Below are positions 47,182-56,890 of a stretch of DNA of 64,000 bases, in pieces. The stretch comes from Paenibacillus pinisoli (GTDB lineage Bacteria; Bacillota; Bacilli; Paenibacillales; Paenibacillaceae): assembly GCF_003605435.1 (NCBI RefSeq), contig NZ_QXQB01000001.1, positions 1,116,001 through 1,180,000 on the forward strand, given 5' to 3'. Each line of letters opens with the position of its first letter. Position 1 is the first letter of the stretch. A program made the position numbers and the translations under genes. The notes beneath the pieces were generated by a model that was given only the letters and a program-made list of their open reading frames with translations, was not told the origin of the DNA and ran no database searches.

Positions 47182-47450
47182 AAAAAGACCTCTCGTCCTA
47201 TCATAAAGGACGAAAGGTCATGCTTCCGTGGTACCACCTTTGTTCCGCTGAGAAATACGCTCTCACGGCACTCGAACAGATAACGGCTGTTGCCGGCCCA
47301 TATTAGCGCGAGATAATCCCGCGGTTCGTATAGGCAACTCCGGGGCGACCCGTATGCAGTCACATCCTGCAGAACCTCTCAGCGTAACGGTTCCGCTCTC
47401 TGAAGGCTCGCTGCGTACTAATCCCCTTCAACGTTGTTGTCACACATATA
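47182..47450 (-). ncRNA. T-box leader of valS
   Basis: Senses uncharged tRNA and allows transcription through when tRNA-Val is uncharged. The T-box sequence AAAGGTGGTACCACGG is at 47226-47243, followed by a terminator hairpin (GACCTTTCGTCCT/AGGACGAGAGGTC, 47187-47219) and T run (47182-47186). Stem I begins GGGGATTAGTA and closes with CCCC; on its 3' side the likely specifier is GUC (Val) at 47347-47349, within GGGUCG. The specifier is inferred from position opposite AGUA. The downstream gene fits. Confidence 0.92.
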
Positions 47451-47456
47451 TGTCTA

Positions 47457-47485
47457 ATCATACCTTTGTTGCGGTGCGGAGTCAA
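47457..47485 (-). promoter_or_regulatory. Sigma-A promoter of the valS T-box transcript
   Basis: TTGACT, 17-bp spacer, TATGAT, seven bases before the inferred leader start. Confidence 0.82.
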
Positions 47486-47585
47486 CCTGCTCCTATCATG
47501 ATATAGGCAAAAACTATAAAGGATCGCTCCTTACTCGTTAAATTGGCATATATGTGCTTTGAATTGGGGTGTGGCTGAGTGCAAA

Positions 47586-47925
47586 CTGCGCTCCGTTTGC
47601 GCAGAGTTCGAGTTGCGCGGCGGTGCAGGAGCGGAATAGTCAATTTGAGCGCTCTAGCGGTGCGTGGCGGTGTTGCAGGGGCAGAATCGCCAATTCGACC
47701 GCTCTAGCGGTGTGTGACGGCGGTGCAGGAGCGGAAGTGCAAATTCGTGCGCTCTAGCGGTGTGTGACGGCGGTGCAGGGGCGGAAGTGCCAATTCGAGC
47801 GCTCTAGCCGTGCGTGGCGGTGTTGCAGGTGCAGAATCGCCAATTCGACCGCTCTAGCGGTGCGTGGCGGTGTTGCAGGAGCGGAATAGCCAGTTTGAGC
47901 GTATTAGTGGTGCCCAGCGACGTTA
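47586..47925. repeat. Intergenic tandem array, 50-bp unit, about six copies
   Basis: GCTCTAGCGG (or GCTCTAGCCG) recurs at 47651, 47701, 47751, 47801 and 47851, exactly 50 bp apart, with degenerate copies from 47601 and at 47901. A unit reads GCTCTAGCGGTGCGTGGCGG then a TGTTGCAGGAGCGGAAT-like stretch and CCAATTTGAGC. Units alternate between two sub-types (TGCGTGGCGGTGTTGCAGG and TGTGTGACGGCGGTGCAGG). There are no spacers. It lies between the valS promoter and the spoVID gene; 47490-47585 shows no other feature I can name. Confidence 0.92.
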
Positions 47926-47950
47926 AAAACATCTGATTACAGACATACAA

Positions 47951-47988
47951 ATGGCGATGCCCAGGAATCATCCCCTGTGCATCGCCAT
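47951..47988. terminator. Hairpin after spoVID, possible terminator
   Basis: Perfect 10-bp stem ATGGCGATGC/GCATCGCCAT with four more pairs (CAGG/CCTG) inside, 50 bp past the spoVID stop. The T-tract is poor (TTGTATG on minus), so termination is uncertain. Confidence 0.5.
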
Positions 47989-48037
47989 CTAATTGCAATC
48001 GTCTTATTACAAGACAAGCAAGCCTCCTGCTCCAGCT

Positions 48038-49417
48038 CTATGGAATATAGAGCAGTTGCCCTTCGGCAACGGAGGATTCGTGCAAGCCGTTATGGACCAG
48101 AATCTCCCTAGGGTTGAGACTGTAGCGAAGCGCGATCTGTTCCAGCGTTTCTTCGCGCTGAACGATGCATACGCGGATTTTGCGGAACTCCCTCTCCTCC
48201 GCCTGCTTGCTGAGGAACAGCTTCTTCCACTCGATCTCTTCCTCGGGGCTTTGGATGCGGGCGGCCTCTTCCTGCTCCGTCTGTGTCTGCTCCGCGGCTT
48301 CGCGAGCGGCTTGCTCGCGTTTGCTGGACTGAAGCAGCGTGCGGAAGCCGAGATCAGACTGCGAGTCGCTGGTTCCCGCCGACGATTTGCCGCTGAATGC
48401 AATCTGCACCTCTTGCGGCTTGCGCGGCTCCGGATCCGGCTCGATCTCCTGGAGCACCGGCACATCTTCCTCCGACTGTAGCGAAACATCTTCCTCATGC
48501 TGCGCAATTACTGGCTCTTCCGCAGCTTCCTCCTCCGCTTCCGGCCGGAACGACTGGCTCTCGCTCCACTCCGGTTCTTCCCTGCTGCTGATTTGCTCCG
48601 TCTGTGCAGGCTGCTGCGTGTAAGAAGGCTGCTGGAACTGCTGATACAGCGACGCAAGCTGCGAGACGCCCTGCTGCTGATATGGCTGCTGAGGAACGTA
48701 CGGCTGATAAGATGTGCTTGGCTCAGCCTGCTGCTGTTCCGCATTCCATTGCAGCCAGCTTTCTTCGGCAGCTTCTTCCCTAGAGGCAACCGTAACCTCC
48801 TGCTCCTGTTCCTCCTCAGCCTCCTGCCACTCTGCAGCCTGCGCGCTTTCCTCCGATATGTAGCTTTCGCCTGAACCCGTCTCTTCATCTTCTTCTCTTG
48901 CTTGATACTCAGCCTCTGCCTCATCCGGAATCAGCCCATGAAACACCTTTGTATCCGAGTCATCCTCGAACTCATTCGGCTCTTGCAGCGCTCTCTGATG
49001 AATCGCCGTGAACGATTCGTCCTCCCACTGCAATCCCTGCTCCTCTACCGGCTCCACGGATATGCCGCGCAGCGACAGAACCCCCGTAATGTTCAAGGTG
49101 CGGGCTGAAAGCAGGTCCACATCAAAGTTATCAATTTCGATTGAAATGTCATCCAGACGGGACACCCGGTTCATAGGCAAAGAAATTTCAACCGGAATCC
49201 AATGCTCCAGCGCAAGCGGTCCCGCCTCGCTGCCCTGCCCGCGATAGACGCCGCTAAGCAGCAGCTGGCCCTTCAAGACCGCCTGGTCCCCCTGATCAAT
49301 GACCTGTATACGGGGAACAAGCTCGATCTCCTCCAGCTCGTCAATTCCTGCTACGTCATCGGGCAGATGAACTCGCTCATATACATCAAATCGCAATCCG
49401 TTCGACCCTGTTGACAT
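48038..49417 (-). CDS. spoVID: Stage VI sporulation protein D (spore coat encasement, LysM)
   Basis: Coat morphogenetic protein that drives spore encasement. 459 residues: N-terminal SpoVID domain (about 1-125) with FDVYERVHLPDDVAGIDELEEIEL and IPVEISLPMNRV; a long Glu/Gln-rich low-complexity linker (about 150-390); and a C-terminal LysM domain (about 412-458: VCIVQREETLEQIALRYSLNPREILVHNG). In B. subtilis SpoVID recruits SafA through this region, and a SafA-like protein is encoded in this window. Last gene of the hem cluster in transcription order, as in B. subtilis (hemL-spoVID). Confidence 0.88.
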   Translation of the reverse strand: MSTGSNGLRFDVYERVHLPDDVAGIDELEEIELVPRIQVIDQGDQAVLKGQLLLSGVYRGQGSEAGPLALEHWIPVEISLPMNRVSRLDDISIEIDNFDVDLLSARTLNITGVLSLRGISVEPVEEQGLQWEDESFTAIHQRALQEPNEFEDDSDTKVFHGLIPDEAEAEYQAREEDEETGSGESYISEESAQAAEWQEAEEEQEQEVTVASREEAAEESWLQWNAEQQQAEPSTSYQPYVPQQPYQQQGVSQLASLYQQFQQPSYTQQPAQTEQISSREEPEWSESQSFRPEAEEEAAEEPVIAQHEEDVSLQSEEDVPVLQEIEPDPEPRKPQEVQIAFSGKSSAGTSDSQSDLGFRTLLQSSKREQAAREAAEQTQTEQEEAARIQSPEEEIEWKKLFLSKQAEEREFRKIRVCIVQREETLEQIALRYSLNPREILVHNGLHESSVAEGQLLYIP

Positions 49418-49513
49418 GACATATTCCTCCCTTCGTACTGAATGCTTGGGCTAACTGTACATTCACTACTTATCTATATGGTAGATAGGGCAAGAGCATG
49501 ACTGTCATTTTAT

Positions 49514-50488
49514 TCAGGGACGAGTTTCTCCGGACAAGCGCTTTAGCCAGTCCGGCCAAGGCGACTGCACGTCCACGATCCTGCCTGTCAGCGGATGGGG
49601 AAATATCAGTCTCTCACCATGCAGCGCCTGGTGGCCAAGCAATCTGCTAGAACCGCCATAGAGCGTATCACCGACAAGCGGATGGCCGATATGACTCATA
49701 TGGACGCGGATTTGATGAGTCCTCCCCGTCTCCAGCCGCAGACGGACAATCGTCAAGCCGTCCAACTGGCCGATCCGCTCATACGCCGTCAAAGCCGCGT
49801 CGCCAGACGGCGTGACGCGCCTGCGGGCAGCATGATGGCGGTCCTTGCCAATCGGAGCGTCAACCGTTCCCTTGTCCCGCTTCAGCAAGCCCTGCAAGGC
49901 AGCAACATAGATGCGTTCAATCTCCTTCGCTCTCATCGCCTCATCTAGCTTCCATTGGGCAAGATCGTTTTTGGCAAAGAGAACAGGTCCGGAAGTATCA
50001 TCGTCAAGCCGGTGAATATGCCTCACCGGAAGCGGGTCATGCTTGGCCAGCATATGACGGCAAGCAGCCTCATCCAGCGTGCCAGCGTGCCCTTCATAAG
50101 CGGCATGGACCGGCATGCCCGCCGGCTTGTTCAATACAAGGCAATAATCGTCCTCGTACAGGACACCGGGCACTAAGAAAGATTGAGAAGCAGCACGACT
50201 GACAAGATGGCGGTATGCCTTGTCCTTCGCAGTATCTGTTGCGGGAAAAGCTAACAAGCCAAGCCCTTCATCCAACCACTTGATGCCGCCTACGGAAAAC
50301 AGCCGGTTAATCCATTTCGCCGGGAATAAGGAAGAGGCCAGCAGCCATTGCCGCACATGATGCGGATGGCTGCCGGCCTCAAGTTCCGGCATCTCGGCTT
50401 TGTCGGAGAAATAGAGTTCCTGCAGCGAAGCCGCATCTAGCAACAGCCACTCTCCGCTCCTGCGTGTATAACGTTCAAGATCCAACAT
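49514..50488 (-). CDS. RluA-family RNA pseudouridine synthase
   Basis: 324 residues from ATG at 50488 (GAGGAGG eight bases upstream). The catalytic motif HIHRLDDDTSGPVLFAK carries the active-site aspartate, with VLNKPAGMPVH before it and GRTHQIRVHMSHIGHPLVGDTLYG after it. The exact RNA target cannot be told. It is inserted between hemL and spoVID; in B. subtilis no such gene sits there, so it is probably a lineage-specific addition to the operon. Confidence 0.9.
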   Translation of the reverse strand: MLDLERYTRRSGEWLLLDAASLQELYFSDKAEMPELEAGSHPHHVRQWLLASSLFPAKWINRLFSVGGIKWLDEGLGLLAFPATDTAKDKAYRHLVSRAASQSFLVPGVLYEDDYCLVLNKPAGMPVHAAYEGHAGTLDEAACRHMLAKHDPLPVRHIHRLDDDTSGPVLFAKNDLAQWKLDEAMRAKEIERIYVAALQGLLKRDKGTVDAPIGKDRHHAARRRVTPSGDAALTAYERIGQLDGLTIVRLRLETGRTHQIRVHMSHIGHPLVGDTLYGGSSRLLGHQALHGERLIFPHPLTGRIVDVQSPWPDWLKRLSGETRP

Positions 50489-50512
50489 GCCGCGAGCCTC
50501 CTCTAACATGCT

Positions 50513-51814
50513 TTACAGGCGGCTCAGAGCTTGATCGTGAACGGCGATCGTCTCGTCGATGTCCGCATCGCTGTGAACAGCGGAGACGAACATGCCTTCA
50601 AATTGAGAAGGCGCAATGCTTACGCCCAGATCCAGCATGGCTGCAAAATAAGTCTTAAACCGTTCCAGATCGGCAGACTTCGCCGTCTCGTAGTTAATAA
50701 CGGTCTTCTCCGTAAAGAACGGACAGACCATAGAGCCGACACGGTTAATCGTCGATGCAATGCCATGCTTGGCGGCATTCGCTTCAAAGCCAAGCTGCAG
50801 GCGAACGGCTTGTCTCTCCAGCAGCTCATAAGTTTCAGGCGTCAGCAGCTTCAACGTTGTATAGCCGGCCGCCATCGCAAGCGGATTGCCCGAAAGCGTA
50901 CCTGCTTGATAGATCGGACCGCTTGGCGCAATCATCTCCATAATTTCACGTTTGCCGCCGTAAGCGCCGACTGGAAGGCCACCGCCAATGACTTTGCCGA
51001 AGCACGTGAGGTCCGGCGTTACGCCGAACAGTCCTTGCGCGCACTGGTAGCCCACGCGGAAACCTGTCATCACTTCGTCGAAGATCAGCAGGGTGCCGTA
51101 CTGGGTCGTCACCTCGCGCAGTCCTTCCAAGAAGCCCGGAAGCGGCGGCACAACCCCCATATTGCCTGCTACCGGCTCTACGATCACACATGCAATCTCT
51201 TCGCCGAATTTCTCGAATGCCAGCTTGACGGACTCAATATCGTTATAAGGAACCGTAATCGTATGGGAAGCCACATGCTCCGGAACGCCCGGGCTGTCAG
51301 GCAAGCCCAGCGTCGCCACGCCGGAGCCCGCTTTGATCAGCAGACTGTCCGCATGGCCGTGATAGGAGCCTTCGAATTTCATAATTTTGCTTCTTTTCGT
51401 ATAGCCGCGCGCAAGACGCAGGGCGCTCATGGTCGCTTCCGTACCGGAATTCACCATCCGCACGACATCTACGGACGGTACGCGCTCGCATACGAGCTCC
51501 GCCATCAGCGTCTCCAGCTCGGTTGGCGCGCCAAAGCTTGTCCCGCGCTCTGCCGTCTTGCGCAGCGCCTCAACGACCTCGGGATGGGCATGCCCCATAA
51601 TGAGCGGCCCCCACGAAGCCACATAATCAATATAGACATTGCCGTCAATGTCATAGACACGGCTGCCTTCGCCGCGCTCCATGTAGACAGGCGTAAGCCC
51701 TACGGACTTGAATGCGCGAACAGGGGAGTTGACGCCTCCCGGAATCACTTTCTTCGCTCTGGCGAACGCCTCGGCGGAACGCGCATCATTACGTCTTCTA
51801 TTGCTCTCCGTCAT
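50513..51814 (-). CDS. hemL: Glutamate-1-semialdehyde 2,1-aminomutase
   Basis: PLP enzyme forming 5-aminolevulinate, the second step of the C5 haem route begun by HemA. 433 residues: [44 protein letters not shown] (cofactor Asp region) and the PLP-lysine in [17 protein letters not shown]. It lies 4 bp after hemB. Confidence 0.97.
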   Translation of the reverse strand: MTESNRRRNDARSAEAFARAKKVIPGGVNSPVRAFKSVGLTPVYMERGEGSRVYDIDGNVYIDYVASWGPLIMGHAHPEVVEALRKTAERGTSFGAPTELETLMAELVCERVPSVDVVRMVNSGTEATMSALRLARGYTKRSKIMKFEGSYHGHADSLLIKAGSGVATLGLPDSPGVPEHVASHTITVPYNDIESVKLAFEKFGEEIACVIVEPVAGNMGVVPPLPGFLEGLREVTTQYGTLLIFDEVMTGFRVGYQCAQGLFGVTPDLTCFGKVIGGGLPVGAYGGKREIMEMIAPSGPIYQAGTLSGNPLAMAAGYTTLKLLTPETYELLERQAVRLQLGFEANAAKHGIASTINRVGSMVCPFFTEKTVINYETAKSADLERFKTYFAAMLDLGVSIAPSQFEGMFVSAVHSDADIDETIAVHDQALSRL

Positions 51815-51818
51815 GCTC

Positions 51819-52814
51819 TTATTCCCCTCTCAGCCAGCGTACGGCATCTTTGGCATGGTACGTGATAATGATATCGGCTCCCGCTCTCTTCATGCTGGTC
51901 AGCTTCTCCAGCACAATAGAGCGCTCATCCACCCATCCGTTCGCGGCAGCAGCTTTGACCATCGAATATTCGGCGCTGACGTTATAAGCCACGACAGGAA
52001 GATCGAATTGCTCCTTGAGCGTCTTCACAATATCCAGGTAAGACAAAGCAGGCTTGACCATCAGCATATCGGCGCCTTCCGCTACATCGGATTCCGCCTC
52101 GCGGAGCGCTTCCCGCGAATTCGCCGGATCCATCTGATACGTCTTGCGGTCGCCGAATTGCGGCGCCGAATGCGCAGCGTCACGGAACGGGCCATAGAAG
52201 GCCGACGCATATTTGACCGAATAGGACATGATCGCGATATCGCTGTAGCCCGCTTCATCCAGACCCGCGCGGATTGCGTGCACGAATCCGTCCATCATGT
52301 TGGAAGGCGCGATGACGTCAGCGCCGGCTTCGGCCTGCGAGACGGCCGTGCGGACAAGCAGCTCCAGCGACTTGTCATTGTCCACAACCGCCACTCCGGT
52401 AGCTTCATCCTGATGGACGACTCCGCAATGACCATGGTCCGTAAATTGGCAGAGGCAAGTATCTGCAACAACAACCAGCTCAGGAGCCCAGCCCTTCACG
52501 GCGCGAATAGCCTCCTGCACGATGCCGTTCGGATCATAAGCCGATGAACCGTGCGCATCCTTATGATTCGGCACGCCGAACAATAGAACGGACTTGATGC
52601 CCAGCGCTGCGATCTCGCGAATCTCCGCCTCCAGCAAATCCATGGATAGATGGTATACGCCAGGCATGGATGGAATCTCTTCCTTGACCTCCTTGCCGTG
52701 GGTGACGAACAACGGATATATAAAATCATCTGCGCTAAGCGCAGTTTCGCGAACCAGGCTGCGAAGTCCGCCTGTTCTGCGCAATCTGCGATGTCTAACT
52801 ATCGGGAAACTCAT
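51819..52814 (-). CDS. hemB: Porphobilinogen synthase (ALA dehydratase)
   Basis: Condenses two 5-aminolevulinate molecules. 331 residues with the zinc-binding cysteine cluster [19 protein letters not shown], the active-site lysine segments [15 protein letters not shown] and [14 protein letters not shown], and ending [14 protein letters not shown]. Overlaps the cobA-hemD stop by 4 bp. Confidence 0.97.
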   Translation of the reverse strand: MSFPIVRHRRLRRTGGLRSLVRETALSADDFIYPLFVTHGKEVKEEIPSMPGVYHLSMDLLEAEIREIAALGIKSVLLFGVPNHKDAHGSSAYDPNGIVQEAIRAVKGWAPELVVVADTCLCQFTDHGHCGVVHQDEATGVAVVDNDKSLELLVRTAVSQAEAGADVIAPSNMMDGFVHAIRAGLDEAGYSDIAIMSYSVKYASAFYGPFRDAAHSAPQFGDRKTYQMDPANSREALREAESDVAEGADMLMVKPALSYLDIVKTLKEQFDLPVVAYNVSAEYSMVKAAAANGWVDERSIVLEKLTSMKRAGADIIITYHAKDAVRWLRGE

Positions 52815-54364
52815 TTGCTCCCTCTCCTTTCCTGATTATAAACGGTGATGGCTGTCAGCAAGCTGTCAAGTGTCGAAGACTCCGCCTCAACCGTCGCATG
52901 CAGTCCTGCCTCTTTAATTGTTTTGGTTGTAATCGGCCCGATACTCGCGAGCGGTATGCCCCTGAGCAGCTCGACAGGCTCCTCGACGCCTCTGCGCCGC
53001 AATACTTCAAGCAAATTCGTAACGGTAGACGAGCTTGTAAAAGTAATCATATGAATGCCGCCCTCGCGCAGCCACTCCAGAGCCAGTTCGTCCTGCGTAT
53101 CGGCAATTACCGTCTCATACACGTCAATCTCGACTGCCTCAACGCCCTTTGCCCTGAGCTCCTTCGGAAGAACCTCACGTGCCAGATCTCCCCGCGGGAG
53201 CAGCGCCTTGTCTCCAGGCTTCAGCCAATCGCTCACCCGATCCAGCAGCGACTCTGCATGGAACTGAACAGGCAGCTCCTCGACTGTCAGCCCCTTGGCG
53301 GCAAGCGCCTCCGCCGTCTTGGGTCCAACGGCGACGATTCGGGCAGCATGGAATCTCCGCATGTCGATGCCGAATCGACGCAAATAGCGGAAGAAATAAT
53401 CGACTCCGTTCACGCTTGTGAACATGAGCCATTGATAGCTCTCGGCTTGCTCCAGGCTGGCCCGGATCGCATTGATGGTTTGCTCGTCCTGCGGTTCGCG
53501 GATCTCAATGACAGGAAATTCGCAAGGCTCTCCGCCCAGCGCCTCTATCGCATCCGCAAGCTCGCTCGCCTGCGGTCTTGCGCGGGTCACCATCACCCTC
53601 ATCCCGAACAGCGGCTTGCTCTCATACCACTTCAGCTTCTCCCGCTGAAGGACAACCTCGCCGACGATAATGACGGCAGGAGGCTGAAAGTTCGCTTCCT
53701 TCACAATGCCTTCGATCGTCTCAAGCGTGCCGACAATCGTCTCCTGCTCGACCCTGGTTCCCCAGCGCACTAACGCGACCGGTGTCCCTGGCGGCTTGCC
53801 GTGCTTCATCAACTGTTCGGCAATATATCCAATTTTGGCTACGCCCATTAGAAACAACAACGTCCCTGTCGCATTGGTTACCTTGTCCCAATAGATTGAG
53901 CGGTCAAGCTTCTCCGGACTTTCATGCCCTGTCACAATGGACAAGGAGGAGGCCAGGTCGCGATGCGTCACCGGTATGCCCGCATAGGCCGGCACGGCGA
54001 TAGCTGACGTTATGCCCGGCACGATATCATATTCAATGCCATTCTCCTGCAAGAGCTCCGCTTCTTCGCCAACCCGTCCGAATATCGTCGGATCGCCACC
54101 CTTCAGTCGAGTAACCGTCTTGCCTGCCAGCGCCAAGTCAACGAGGAGACGATTGATCTCCTCCTGCTTCATCGTATGGCGGTCCGGCAGCTTGCCGACA
54201 TACACCATCTCGGCCCCCTGCTTCGCATGCCTCAGCAATCTGGGACTAGCGAGCCTGTCATAGACGACCACATCGCTATCCTTCAAGCACTCCAGTCCCC
54301 GTACCGTGATCAGCTTCGGATCACCGGGACCGGCGCCCACCAAATAAACCTTCCCCTTGTTCAT
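52811..54364 (-). CDS. cobA-hemD: Fused uroporphyrinogen-III methyltransferase (CobA) and uroporphyrinogen-III synthase (HemD)
   Basis: 517 residues. The N-terminal half (1-250) is a [58 protein letters not shown], and [21 protein letters not shown]; it makes precorrin-2 from uroporphyrinogen III with SAM. The C-terminal half (about 258-517) is HemD-like: [36 protein letters not shown], and [16 protein letters not shown]. HemD closes hydroxymethylbilane to uroporphyrinogen III, so the two domains run consecutive steps. B. subtilis has HemD alone here. ATG at 54364; 4 bp after hemC. Confidence 0.93.
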   Translation of the reverse strand: MNKGKVYLVGAGPGDPKLITVRGLECLKDSDVVVYDRLASPRLLRHAKQGAEMVYVGKLPDRHTMKQEEINRLLVDLALAGKTVTRLKGGDPTIFGRVGEEAELLQENGIEYDIVPGITSAIAVPAYAGIPVTHRDLASSLSIVTGHESPEKLDRSIYWDKVTNATGTLLFLMGVAKIGYIAEQLMKHGKPPGTPVALVRWGTRVEQETIVGTLETIEGIVKEANFQPPAVIIVGEVVLQREKLKWYESKPLFGMRVMVTRARPQASELADAIEALGGEPCEFPVIEIREPQDEQTINAIRASLEQAESYQWLMFTSVNGVDYFFRYLRRFGIDMRRFHAARIVAVGPKTAEALAAKGLTVEELPVQFHAESLLDRVSDWLKPGDKALLPRGDLAREVLPKELRAKGVEAVEIDVYETVIADTQDELALEWLREGGIHMITFTSSSTVTNLLEVLRRRGVEEPVELLRGIPLASIGPITTKTIKEAGLHATVEAESSTLDSLLTAITVYNQERRGSK

Positions 54365-54368
54365 GGCT

Positions 54369-55331
54369 TTAGCCCCCGATCTCCGCCAGAATGCGGTCGG
54401 CGCCGCTGGCAATCAGCGACTCGGCCACTTCCTTGCCCAGCTTCTCCGGATCCTTTCCTCGCTTAATCTCCTTCAAAAGCGTCTCGCCATCAGGAGATCC
54501 AACCATGCCGGTCAACTCCAGAAGCGGTCCATCCGCCTCTTCCGACACGATCGTCGCATAAGCGCCGATGGGAACCTGGCAGCCGCCGTTAAGCGTGCCG
54601 AGGAAGCTGCGCTCCGCACGTACAGTAATTTCAGTCTCACGGTCATTCAGAAGGGAGAGCAATTCTCTGATTTGCTCATCATTCTCTCTGCACTCAATCC
54701 CAAGCGCGCCTTGTCCGACAGCCGGAATACACACATCTTCCGGAATAAGCGCCGAGATGCGGTCCTCCCAGCCCATACGCGACAGGCCAGCGGCAGCAAG
54801 CACAACGGCATCGAAGCCTTCCGTCTCCAGCTTGCGGATGCGGGAGTCGATATTGCCGCGGATCGATTCCAGCTGCAAATCCGGCCTTCTGTTCTTGAGC
54901 TGGCTGGAACGGCGCAGGCTGCTTGTTCCGACGCGCGCTCCCTGCGGCAGCGAATCGAGATCCCCGCCCTCCTTTGTCACCAGGCAATCAAGCGGATTAA
55001 CCCGTCTAGGCGTTGCGCCGTTCATTAAGCCTTCTTGCAGCTGGAACGGCATATCTTTCATGCTATGTACAGCTATATCGATCTCTCCGTCAAGCAGCGC
55101 CTGCTCGATTTCCTTCACGAACAGTCCTTTGCCGCCTACCTTGGACAACGTAACATCCAGAATCCGGTCGCCCTTTGTTACAATCTTGCGGATTTCAAAT
55201 GTGTAGCCCAAACCTTCCTGCTCGCTGATGCGCTTCAATTCGTCTATGACCTGTCCTGTCTGCGTCAGCGCCAGCGCGCTTTGACGGGTTCCTACGACGA
55301 TAACGCGTTGTCCATTCGAGTTGTTGCTCAC
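54369..55331 (-). CDS. hemC: Hydroxymethylbilane synthase
   Basis: Polymerises four porphobilinogens. 320 residues: VVGTRQSALALTQTGQVI, the domain-1 phrases KGLFVKEIEQALLDGEIDIAVHSMKDMP and VGTSSLRRSSQLK, and the dipyrromethane cofactor cysteine in NGGCQVPIGAYA (about 245). Its start overlaps the sirohaem gene by 4 bp. Confidence 0.97.
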   Translation of the reverse strand: MSNNSNGQRVIVVGTRQSALALTQTGQVIDELKRISEQEGLGYTFEIRKIVTKGDRILDVTLSKVGGKGLFVKEIEQALLDGEIDIAVHSMKDMPFQLQEGLMNGATPRRVNPLDCLVTKEGGDLDSLPQGARVGTSSLRRSSQLKNRRPDLQLESIRGNIDSRIRKLETEGFDAVVLAAAGLSRMGWEDRISALIPEDVCIPAVGQGALGIECRENDEQIRELLSLLNDRETEITVRAERSFLGTLNGGCQVPIGAYATIVSEEADGPLLELTGMVGSPDGETLLKEIKRGKDPEKLGKEVAESLIASGADRILAEIGG

Positions 55332-55990
55332 GATAAAGCCCTCCCTTTAGTCCGTGCTATCAAACCCTTCAGCCATTGCTCCGGGGTTCTATCCTCTATC
55401 CCGGCTTCCAACACTTCCTTAGCCGCGAGCCTAAGCAGCTCTTCCTTCGCCTCGGAACTATCATCTCCGGCAAGTATCAGCTTGCGCAGCTCGCCAAGCC
55501 GCTCCGCCGCTTCCCCGTATCGATTCCCGTACCTTTCGTCGAGCTCCTTCTTCAGCGCCTTAGCCAGAGCAGGGCTGGCGCCGGAAGTCGTAACCGCCAT
55601 GATGAGCGGCCCATTGCGCGTAACGGCTGGCGTAATGAAGCTCCCGCTTTCATAATCATCCGCTATGTTGGACAAGATGCCGAGCTTATCCGCTTCCTCG
55701 GCAAGGCTGGCATTAAGCGCATGATCGTCGGTCGCCGCAATCAAGAGCCACGCTTCCTCCAGGTCGCCTTGGGCATAAGGGCGGTTACGCCAGATCAATC
55801 GGCCGCCAGCAGCACAAGCTTCGATCTCCCTCGTCACATCAGGGCTGATCAATTCAATCCGGTCAGCGCCGGCCTCAATAAGCCCTCTCAGCTTCCTCTC
55901 GGCCACCTTCCCGCCGCCAACGATGATGCAGAGCCTGCCGGCCAGCCTTAAGGCTACAGGGTAGAAGCCGTGTCGCATACTGCCTTCCAT
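55328..55990 (-). CDS. Precorrin-2 dehydrogenase / sirohydrochlorin ferrochelatase-type protein
   Basis: 220 residues of the CysG-N/Met8p/YlnF type that oxidise precorrin-2 to sirohydrochlorin and may insert iron. NAD-binding CIIVGGGKVAERKLRGLIEAGA (about 17-38), LLIAATDDHALNASLAEEA, and TTSGASPALAKALKKELDE. With the CobA half of the next-but-one gene this gives a sirohaem branch in the haem operon; whether it also chelates iron cannot be decided from sequence. ATG at 55990 after a G-rich ribosome site. A related gene (nasF/ylnF type) could exist elsewhere in the genome. Confidence 0.88.
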   Translation of the reverse strand: MEGSMRHGFYPVALRLAGRLCIIVGGGKVAERKLRGLIEAGADRIELISPDVTREIEACAAGGRLIWRNRPYAQGDLEEAWLLIAATDDHALNASLAEEADKLGILSNIADDYESGSFITPAVTRNGPLIMAVTTSGASPALAKALKKELDERYGNRYGEAAERLGELRKLILAGDDSSEAKEELLRLAAKEVLEAGIEDRTPEQWLKGLIARTKGRALS

Positions 55991-56015
55991 CCAGTGCCCC
56001 CCCTTCCTGTTGCCG

Positions 56016-56822
56016 CTAATGGAATGAAGAAAATGAGTTCGTCAATAAGTTTAAGACTAACATACAAAAGGCAACGATATACAGCTTGGCCAACTGATGG
56101 CCGGGCCGATCTTTCACTGCCCGCTGATACACATAAGCAATATACATAATAAGGGAAGCGAAGGAGGTCAGCACCTTCCAATCCAGGAGCAGCATAGCCC
56201 TGCCCTCTACAATCAGCGATACCGTCGCAATCGCCAGCGACATCGCAAGCAAGGGAACGCCGATAATGACGGCGCGATCTGCAAAGCGCTCGATCGTATC
56301 CAAGCTGGGGTATCTGCGCACGACCTGTGACCAGCGCTTGCGCTTAAGGCGGTGATGCAGGAACAGATACATACCGGCCATCAGCGCTCCGATCGTCAGC
56401 GCGACGTATGCGCACAACACCAGGCTGATATGAACGATCAGCAGCTCTCTGGCTGCCTGCCAGGGCGCATAATCCATTCCGCCGCCCATTCCGCTGTACA
56501 TATTTAAGGCCAATACCGCAAAGCTGACCACATTTACAAAAAACACAATATAATCAATATGGTAAAAACGGCTGATCACCAGTGATACTGTTGACAGCAG
56601 CCATGAGAACGCCAGCCAATACAGGAAGGTGTTCTGGTCGGGGTGTCCCAGATACAGCTTGGCTATCAAATAGCCAGTCTGCAATATCCATACAAAAACA
56701 AGGAGCCCTGTGCCTATCCGCTTCGCTTTCCGACTTGCATGCATAAAGTCGGAGAAGTAAAACAGCAGGCTCAGGGCGTAAATATAAAGTATCGCGTCGT
56801 ACATCCAGTTAGCCGTTTCCAT
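56016..56822 (-). CDS. hemX: HemX / CcsA-type membrane protein
   Basis: 268 residues with eight predicted membrane helices and the CcsA-like stretch (about 125-230) containing histidines in VHISLVLCAYVALTIGALMAGMYLF. In B. subtilis HemX lies between hemA and hemC and lowers HemA levels. The WWD motif of true CcsA haem handling is absent, as in HemX. Between hemA and the sirohaem gene on the same strand. Confidence 0.88.
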   Translation of the reverse strand: METANWMYDAILYIYALSLLFYFSDFMHASRKAKRIGTGLLVFVWILQTGYLIAKLYLGHPDQNTFLYWLAFSWLLSTVSLVISRFYHIDYIVFFVNVVSFAVLALNMYSGMGGGMDYAPWQAARELLIVHISLVLCAYVALTIGALMAGMYLFLHHRLKRKRWSQVVRRYPSLDTIERFADRAVIIGVPLLAMSLAIATVSLIVEGRAMLLLDWKVLTSFASLIMYIAYVYQRAVKDRPGHQLAKLYIVAFCMLVLNLLTNSFSSFH

Positions 56823-56890
56823 AGTTCCTCCACTTCACAGCCCTTCACGGATTGACAGGCGAAAACTTCGATATCAAAGTGATGAGCCGA

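Noticed and set aside
47586..47604. CTGCGC...GCGCAG hairpin as a terminator or operator
   Set aside because: A six-base stem at the edge of the 50-bp array without a T-tract; most likely part of the repeat.
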